This document shows, piece by piece, positions 6,301 to 10,011 of a DNA stretch of 10,011 bases. Both the position numbers and the translations under genes were made by a program. The stretch is from Candidatus Aminicenantota bacterium. Its GTDB lineage: Bacteria > Acidobacteriota > Aminicenantia > UBA2199. The DNA lies in assembly GCA_020355945.1 (NCBI GenBank), contig CP070627.1, positions 8,778,412 to 8,788,422 of the forward strand, in the 5' to 3' direction. The notes below the pieces were generated by a model. The model was not told the origin of the DNA, did not search any database, and saw only the letters and a program-made list of their open reading frames with translations. Numbering within the stretch: the first letter of the stretch is position 1; each line of letters begins with the position of its first letter.

Positions 6301-7669
6301 GGGGACCTAGATATATCTGCCCTTTGGATGCTAAGTCCTTCAATTGGGAAGCAAGGTTTATCGTGTCGCCCATAATCGTATAATCTTTCTTTTCATCCGT
6401 ACCGATTGCTGCTGTGATAACCATGCCGGTATTGATGCCGGTATTGATATCCAGGGGGATGGTTAGATTATTTTCTTGATTAAATCGATAGAGGTGGCTG
6501 CGCATTTCTATGGCTGTATTAACCGCCTCTTTTGGGGCATTCTCGATTGCGGTGGGGACCCCGAAAAGAATGATAAGACTGTTTTCCATGATTTTATCTA
6601 TTTTTCCGCCATACTTTTCAACCAGGGCAGCAATCATTTCAAAACAACTGTTCATGATTGTGACTGCTTCTTCGCTGCCTAATTTTTCCAGCATCTCATG
6701 GTAGCCGGAGATCTCAGCCACCATCACGGTTGCCTGACGGCGTTCCGTATCTTTCCTGGCTGCCGGTCTTTTTTTTCGATCAACACCAGTTTCCGTTTTT
6801 TCACCGTTAAGGCTTTCCTGTAGTTTTTTCAAATCAGACAGCAGGGGCTGCATGGAGGGATAGCGGTGGTCCCGGTCCTTTTGCAAACATTTAAATATAA
6901 TCTTTTCCAACTCGGTGGGCAGGTGGGGGCAAAATTCCGTGGGCGGCAAAGGAGAAGCATTGAGAATTGAATGGATGACAGCTTGTGCATTATCACCCTT
7001 AAAGGGCGGCTGCCCGGTGGCTAACTCATACAACACCACCCCCAATGACCAGATATCCGTACGTTGGTCCAATTCTTCACCCCGGGCCTGCTCCGGTGAC
7101 ATGGTATGGATGGTGCCTATACGGCAGATATCCCGGGTTATTTTACTGGCTCCCTTTAATTTTGCCAGGCCAAAGTCTAAGATTTTTACTCGATGACTCT
7201 TATCTACGATGATATTTTGAAGTTTAATATCCCTGTGCACAATCCCGGTATGATGGGCTGCTTCCAGTCCTTCACCAACTTGTCGAGCGATATCGATGAT
7301 ATCTTCAATGGAGATTCCTTCCAGGGACATGGTTTCACCCGGGATTTGCTTCAATAAATGCTTATCCGCCGGGCACAGCTTTTCTTGAAGTGTCTCTCCT
7401 TCCACATATTCCATGGCGATGTATATTTGTCCTGCAAATTCATTGATTTCATAGACAGTAACGATATTGGGATGGTTGAGGGCGGCTGCGGCTTTAGCCT
7501 CCCGTTCAAAACGTTTGCGGGCCGCTTCATCGGCGGTCATCTTTAAGGAGAGAAATTTCAGCGCTGCCTGGCGTTCAAGTTTCTTATCTTCAGCCAGGAA
7601 TATTTCACCCATCCCTCCTTCGCCGAGTTTTTCGAGAATCTTATAATGGGAAATGGTTTTACCGATCAT
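3344..7669 (-). CDS. Multidomain signalling protein: Ser/Thr kinase, degenerate class III cyclase-like domain, AAA_16-type ATPase, TPR
   Basis: This complete 1441-residue cytosolic protein starts at ATG, with AGGAG 7 bases upstream, and ends with TAA. The kinase domain (~8-285) has GEGGMGE (16-22), Lys38, HRD 145-147, Asn152, DFG 165-167 and a SPEQAR loop, so it should be active. A nucleotide-cyclase-like domain follows (~309-490). There the usual metal aspartates are Glu319 (VAEISGY) and Asn363 (KIMENS), and the transition-state Arg is Gln442, so catalysis is doubtful. The ATPase part (~506-860) shows Walker A GEAGIGKS (537-544), Walker B LVYITEDLHWAD (665-676) and GNPFFVEE. Residues ~865-1441 are helical TPR-like repeats. 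PknK-type and COG3899-type proteins have related arrangements and transduce signals by phosphorylating partners; the substrates here are unknown. There is no membrane helix or DNA-binding domain. It starts 15 bases after the 138-residue gene, so the two are probably co-transcribed. A tandem paralogue lies upstream. Confidence 0.95.
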   Translation of the reverse strand: MIGKTISHYKILEKLGEGGMGEIFLAEDKKLERQAALKFLSLKMTADEAARKRFEREAKAAAALNHPNIVTVYEINEFAGQIYIAMEYVEGETLQEKLCPADKHLLKQIPGETMSLEGISIEDIIDIARQVGEGLEAAHHTGIVHRDIKLQNIIVDKSHRVKILDFGLAKLKGASKITRDICRIGTIHTMSPEQARGEELDQRTDIWSLGVVLYELATGQPPFKGDNAQAVIHSILNASPLPPTEFCPHLPTELEKIIFKCLQKDRDHRYPSMQPLLSDLKKLQESLNGEKTETGVDRKKRPAARKDTERRQATVMVAEISGYHEMLEKLGSEEAVTIMNSCFEMIAALVEKYGGKIDKIMENSLIILFGVPTAIENAPKEAVNTAIEMRSHLYRFNQENNLTIPLDINTGINTGMVITAAIGTDEKKDYTIMGDTINLASQLKDLASKGQIYLGPLTYRYTKNDFEGKELKLPILKGKPGPVFELLSTKEKVYRTRFGPERMIDSEMVGRDKELDKLKLHVLKVINGQGSITSVIGEAGIGKSRLIAELKKIDDLQKVILFEGRALSIGKNLSYHPIIDSLKNWADIKEKDSETESLSKLEQAIANIHPGGAAEIFPFVTTMMGMKLMGKYAERVKGIEGEAMEKLILKNLRDLMIKCAERRPLVYITEDLHWADISSIELLESLFRLAENHPILFINILRPNYQETGERLLETLRERYGKFQIEIYLEPLDEKQCQFLIKNLLKVRGLPTGFMEDITKRAEGNPFFVEEVVRSFIDEGIVELRDGKFRITGKINSIVIPETIQDLLMARIDRLDEAARALLKEAAVIGRHFFYKILAEVTKTTEEIDNKLEYLKRIQLIRERTRLDEIEYLFKHALAQEVTYESILLKKRKALHLDVAVAIESVFSQRLHEFYGMLALHYSKGENLEKAEEYLTKAGEEALKAAASNEALNYYQEALKLYLKKHGKAANPAALANMEKNIATAFYNKGFMIEAVEHFDKVMELWGEKLTKNTINRLLNLAVNLFSIIKILYFPAKKSKKIPGPEMNDIVDVTFKRATALAFVDNYRMFVDSIGLLRKLNKLDISKVSNGPSMYIWASVLFSFSGISFKLAKILMEYPKQYIGSGSEKAVIDYKFSRMIHGLFKGEWTEELDYDEEMVDICVKRGELWIAVSYHTPSSILRTEKGDFSGAQKCIDKLQEIGEVYDHDLARLRRCLLSTRKLLKCRMLSRALQEVEAGISFAAGVRQDLNLLDFKGIKAYIQVLQGDIAGAEESLMQSRDLVSRETRITPWHISSYHLSQFLFDIYNLEKNIQDGDHIKREEFRKKARRSGRAAKKTAAKFAPNRTETLRLMGVYYWLIKKQKKALAWWHKSITVGEYLGARLELARTYMEIGKRLLEKKSKFQQLNGIQAGEYLEKARVLFLEMELQWDLDQLDKIKGQD

Positions 7670-7684
7670 TTCTTTTCTCCTTTT

Positions 7685-8101
7685 TTATTTTTTTCCACCA
7701 CCCGGTCCATTATCAGCGATTGTTACATTATCTAACGATTGTTTGCCGGGGGCTGTGGTTGACTGTTTTATTTTCAACTGCCATGTGGGCGGACCCGGGG
7801 GAATTTTTAATATGGTCCTGTCATCATCATGCGAATGAGATATAATTACCTTTCCTTCTAAAGAAAATTCGAAATCAGCCCATGAAGGTACATTTATCAA
7901 ACAAGCCGCCCATAAATTGCCATGACTTCTGACCCCGGAGATGTACAGGTAATCGTTTTTTTTAGCGGTTCCCAGGGGAAGAGTAACTGAGCTGTCATGA
8001 CTGATAAGATGGGCGCTCCTGGTGGCTTGATGGTAGACATTAATATATCTTCTCTCCTTCATAAGTTTGTTTTCCACTGTAATATCAAATTCTTTCGGCA
8101 T
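7685..8101 (-). CDS. 138-residue protein of unknown function between two kinase paralogues
   Basis: The ATG has a near-perfect ribosome binding site, AAAGGAGGT (8115-8107), 5 bases upstream, suggesting high expression. Alternating hydrophobic and polar segments throughout residues ~1-112 (for example FDITVEN, RRYINVYHQ, FEFSLEGKVIIS, TWQLKIKQ) suggest an all-beta sandwich. The last ~25 residues look flexible and end in NGPGGGKK. There is one cysteine, and no signal peptide or membrane helix, so it is probably cytosolic unless exported by an unusual route. The family is not recognised. Its stop codon lies 15 bases before the downstream kinase gene and its start 129 bases after the upstream paralogue, so it probably belongs to the same operon. 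A partner, substrate or ligand-binding module for these kinases is an inference from position only. Confidence 0.88.
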   Translation of the reverse strand: MPKEFDITVENKLMKERRYINVYHQATRSAHLISHDSSVTLPLGTAKKNDYLYISGVRSHGNLWAACLINVPSWADFEFSLEGKVIISHSHDDDRTILKIPPGPPTWQLKIKQSTTAPGKQSLDNVTIADNGPGGGKK

Positions 8102-8103
8102 TT

Positions 8104-8115
8104 TTAACCTCCTTT
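8104..8115 (-). promoter_or_regulatory. Near-consensus ribosome binding site of the 138-residue gene
   Basis: AAAGGAGGT on the minus strand (8115-8107) is 5 bases from the ATG. It is longer than the AGGAG/AAGGAG sites of the neighbouring genes, which suggests this small protein is made in larger amount than the kinases encoded beside it. Confidence 0.75.
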
Positions 8116-8173
8116 ATTTTTAAGTTTCACTTTCATTCTCTGCATGTATTCTATTGGAATGATAGATTTACAG

Positions 8174-8214
8174 CCACCAGTGATGATTCAAAAACTACCA
8201 GGCTTGATTCAAAA
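8174..8214. repeat. Tandem 21-base imperfect repeat upstream of the 138-residue gene
   Basis: Two 20-base units (8174-8193 and 8195-8214) match at about 16 of 20 positions. They share an ACCAG block and an identical TGATTCAAAA block. The period is 21 bases, two turns of DNA, as expected for paired protein binding sites. The unit lies in the 129-base gap after the upstream kinase stop codon. A possible -10 (TAGAAT) occurs between it and the ribosome binding site, but no clear -35 was found. Confidence 0.4.
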
Positions 8215-8230
8215 TTGATTTTTATTCTCC

Positions 8231-10011
8231 CTATCCCGGTTCACAATTCTTGATCTTATCCAACTGGTCCAGGTCCCATTCCAATTCCATTTCGTTGAAT
8301 AAAACCCGGGCTTTTTCAAGGTATTGATACGCTTGAATGCCGTTCAATTGTTGAAACTTACTTTCTTTCTCCAGCAGCCGTTTCCCTACTTCCATATAGG
8401 TCCTGGCCAGTTCCGGCCGGGCGCCAAGATGTTCGCCAATCTTTATACTTTTATTCCACCATACTAAAGCTTTTTTTTGCTTTCCCATGAGCCAATGATA
8501 CACTCCCATTAATTTAAAGGCTTCGGTGCGGTCACCGGCAAATTTCATTGAATTTTTTACCGCGGCCTTTCCACTGTGACAGGCTTTCTTGCGGAATTGG
8601 CGTATTTTGGTTTTATCATTGGAATTGAGGGACTCTTCCAATTGATAAAGGTCAAATAGAAATTGGCTTATTAATAAGAAACTCCGGTAAGAGGGACTGA
8701 CTTTTTTTTCATGAGCAATAAGTGCCATTGCCTGCACTAATGAATTTTCCGCTCCTTTTATATCCTTTAACAAAATTTGTATGTTGGCTTTCATCCCGGA
8801 GACGCCTAAACAATATACATTTTGAGCGATTCGATTTAATATGGCTATTCCTTCATCCGCTTCTTTCAGGGCATCATGGAGTCTGCGGCATTTTAGTAAT
8901 AATCTTGTATGTAATGTATACTTTCTTCCTGTAATCAGTTCATGTCTATAGGTTTCCCCGATTTCAGATAATTTTTCTACCAATCCATTGGCACTATTGA
9001 AATTTCCCTGTTCGATTTTCAGTAAACCGCTGACTAAAGTAAAAACCACAGTATAAAAGAATTCTCCAACATTTAGACCGCGGTGGATTAGTTTTTCGTC
9101 ATACTCGAATCCGCTGTGCCAACTTCCCGAGTAGAAGTTATGCAGCAATCCGATGTGATTATAGATAAGGAAAGATTTTATGTCTTTTTTATCGATATAG
9201 TCTTTGATATAGTCTAATATTTTCCTGCTGATGCCGAAGGAAATGCCTGTATAGGAAAAAAGAGCACTGCATGCGGTAAAGATGGAAACGCCATTCTCTA
9301 TTTTAGGGATGTCAACCTTAATAAGCATCCTCAATATGCCAATGGTTTCCCAAAAAAACCTGGTTGCATCTACAGCGCTTAGTGCCGAAGCTTTTTTTTC
9401 AGTTAGATTTACGATTTCACTATCTCTTTTTCCCGGGATTTTTTTTGGTTTTTTTGATGGAAAATAAAGATTTTTTAATAAAGCGGACAGGCTTAATGCC
9501 ATGTTTAACAGTACTATAAATTTATTCTTCGCACTTCTTTTGCCCCAACATGCAAATACTTTATCTATATGTTCCACGGCTTCCACATAGTAGCCTTTAT
9601 TAAAGAGAGCGATGGCAATATTTTTTTCCAACATGGCTATTTTTTCCGGGTCAGCGGCATCCGCGGTTTTTTTAAGATATAGTGCCAGGGCCTCCCGGTA
9701 ATAACTCAGGGCTTCATTGGAAGCGGCAGCCTTTAACGCCTCCTCACCTGCCTTGATTAAATACTCTTCCGCCTTTTCCAGGTCTTCTCCTTTGCTGTAA
9801 TGGAGAGCCAGCATACCGTAAAACTCGTGTAACCGTCCCGGGAAAACAGATTCAATGGCATTGGCCACCTTCAAGTGCAGTTCCTTTCTTTTCTTGAGTA
9901 ATATGGACTCATAGGTCACTTCCTGGACCAGGGCATGCTTGAAAAGGTACTCGATCTCATCCAATCTCTTTCTTTCCCGGATCAGTTGAATCCCTTTTAA
10001 ATACTCAAGCT
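8231..10011 (-). CDS. C-terminal part of a second kinase/ATPase/TPR-type signalling protein, 5' part outside window
   Basis: The frame is open from the right window edge to TAG at 8233-8231, giving 592 residues. It begins in the region just after the ATPase core (LEYLKGIQLIRER) and aligns almost without gaps with residues 852-1438 of the downstream 1441-residue protein. The rest is helical TPR-like sequence, including LEKAEEYLIKAGEEALKAA and a conserved C-terminus ending LDQLDKIKNCEPG. A TTG inside the frame at 9964 is not the start, since homology continues upstream of it. The missing N-terminus probably carries the same kinase, cyclase-like and ATPase parts, but this cannot be seen. Identity to the paralogue is uneven: about 89% in the first 114 residues, about 29% over 8987-9283, and about 83% in the last 88. 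No terminator follows the stop codon, so read-through into the 138-residue gene is likely. Confidence 0.92.
   Translation of the reverse strand, partial: LEYLKGIQLIRERKRLDEIEYLFKHALVQEVTYESILLKKRKELHLKVANAIESVFPGRLHEFYGMLALHYSKGEDLEKAEEYLIKAGEEALKAAASNEALSYYREALALYLKKTADAADPEKIAMLEKNIAIALFNKGYYVEAVEHIDKVFACWGKRSAKNKFIVLLNMALSLSALLKNLYFPSKKPKKIPGKRDSEIVNLTEKKASALSAVDATRFFWETIGILRMLIKVDIPKIENGVSIFTACSALFSYTGISFGISRKILDYIKDYIDKKDIKSFLIYNHIGLLHNFYSGSWHSGFEYDEKLIHRGLNVGEFFYTVVFTLVSGLLKIEQGNFNSANGLVEKLSEIGETYRHELITGRKYTLHTRLLLKCRRLHDALKEADEGIAILNRIAQNVYCLGVSGMKANIQILLKDIKGAENSLVQAMALIAHEKKVSPSYRSFLLISQFLFDLYQLEESLNSNDKTKIRQFRKKACHSGKAAVKNSMKFAGDRTEAFKLMGVYHWLMGKQKKALVWWNKSIKIGEHLGARPELARTYMEVGKRLLEKESKFQQLNGIQAYQYLEKARVLFNEMELEWDLDQLDKIKNCEPG

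Noticed and set aside
8104..8145. 13-codon minus-strand frame ending 2 bases before the 138-residue gene
   Set aside because: The frame (MQRMKVKLKNKGG) simply reads through the downstream ribosome binding site and has none of its own; it lacks the repeated regulatory codons of an attenuator.

Overview
The window is almost entirely coding on the minus strand and reads, in transcription order from right to left: the C-terminal part of a large multidomain signalling protein (10011 to 8231), a 138-residue protein of unknown function (8101 to 7685), a complete 1441-residue Ser/Thr kinase / cyclase-like / ATPase / TPR protein (7669 to 3344), a 322-base regulatory region (3343 to 3022), a 35-residue peptide gene (3021 to 2914) closed by an intrinsic terminator, and the N-terminal 899 codons of a beta-propeller sensor histidine kinase (2697 to the left edge). 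No tRNA, rRNA, CRISPR array or insertion sequence was recognised, and the plus strand carries no credible gene.

The organism is not identified by any marker gene. A GC content that looks close to balanced, strong AAGGAG-type ribosome binding sites, a sigma-54-type promoter, a Y_Y_Y/Reg_prop histidine kinase and large eukaryotic-like kinases with ATPase and TPR parts point to a signalling-rich Gram-negative-type bacterium. An Acidobacteriota or Aminicenantota-like lineage is a plausible guess, held with low confidence.

The two kinase-type proteins are tandem paralogues separated by the 138-residue gene. Over the shared C-terminal 590 or so residues they align almost without gaps, but as a mosaic. 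By eye, the segment after the ATPase is about 89% identical, the last 88 residues about 83%, and a central stretch of about 100 residues only about 29%. This suggests a common output scaffold with a diversified sensing segment. The complete kinase has intact kinase and Walker motifs, but its class III cyclase-like domain lacks the usual metal-binding aspartates and the transition-state arginine, so it is probably a regulatory pseudo-cyclase.

The most interesting region is 2841 to 3291. It holds three copies of an imperfect dyad (TCAACC-N4-GGTTGA), a consensus -24/-12 sigma-54 promoter, a 13-bp leader hairpin, a strong ribosome binding site, a 35-codon gene with a glycine-rich motif and an acidic tail, and a terminator. 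The dyads lie about 108, 176 and 197 bases upstream of the predicted start, where enhancer-binding activator sites are normally found. Together they look like a self-contained, activator-controlled transcription unit of about 250 bases for a small peptide or RNA, placed between a one-protein kinase system and a two-component sensor.
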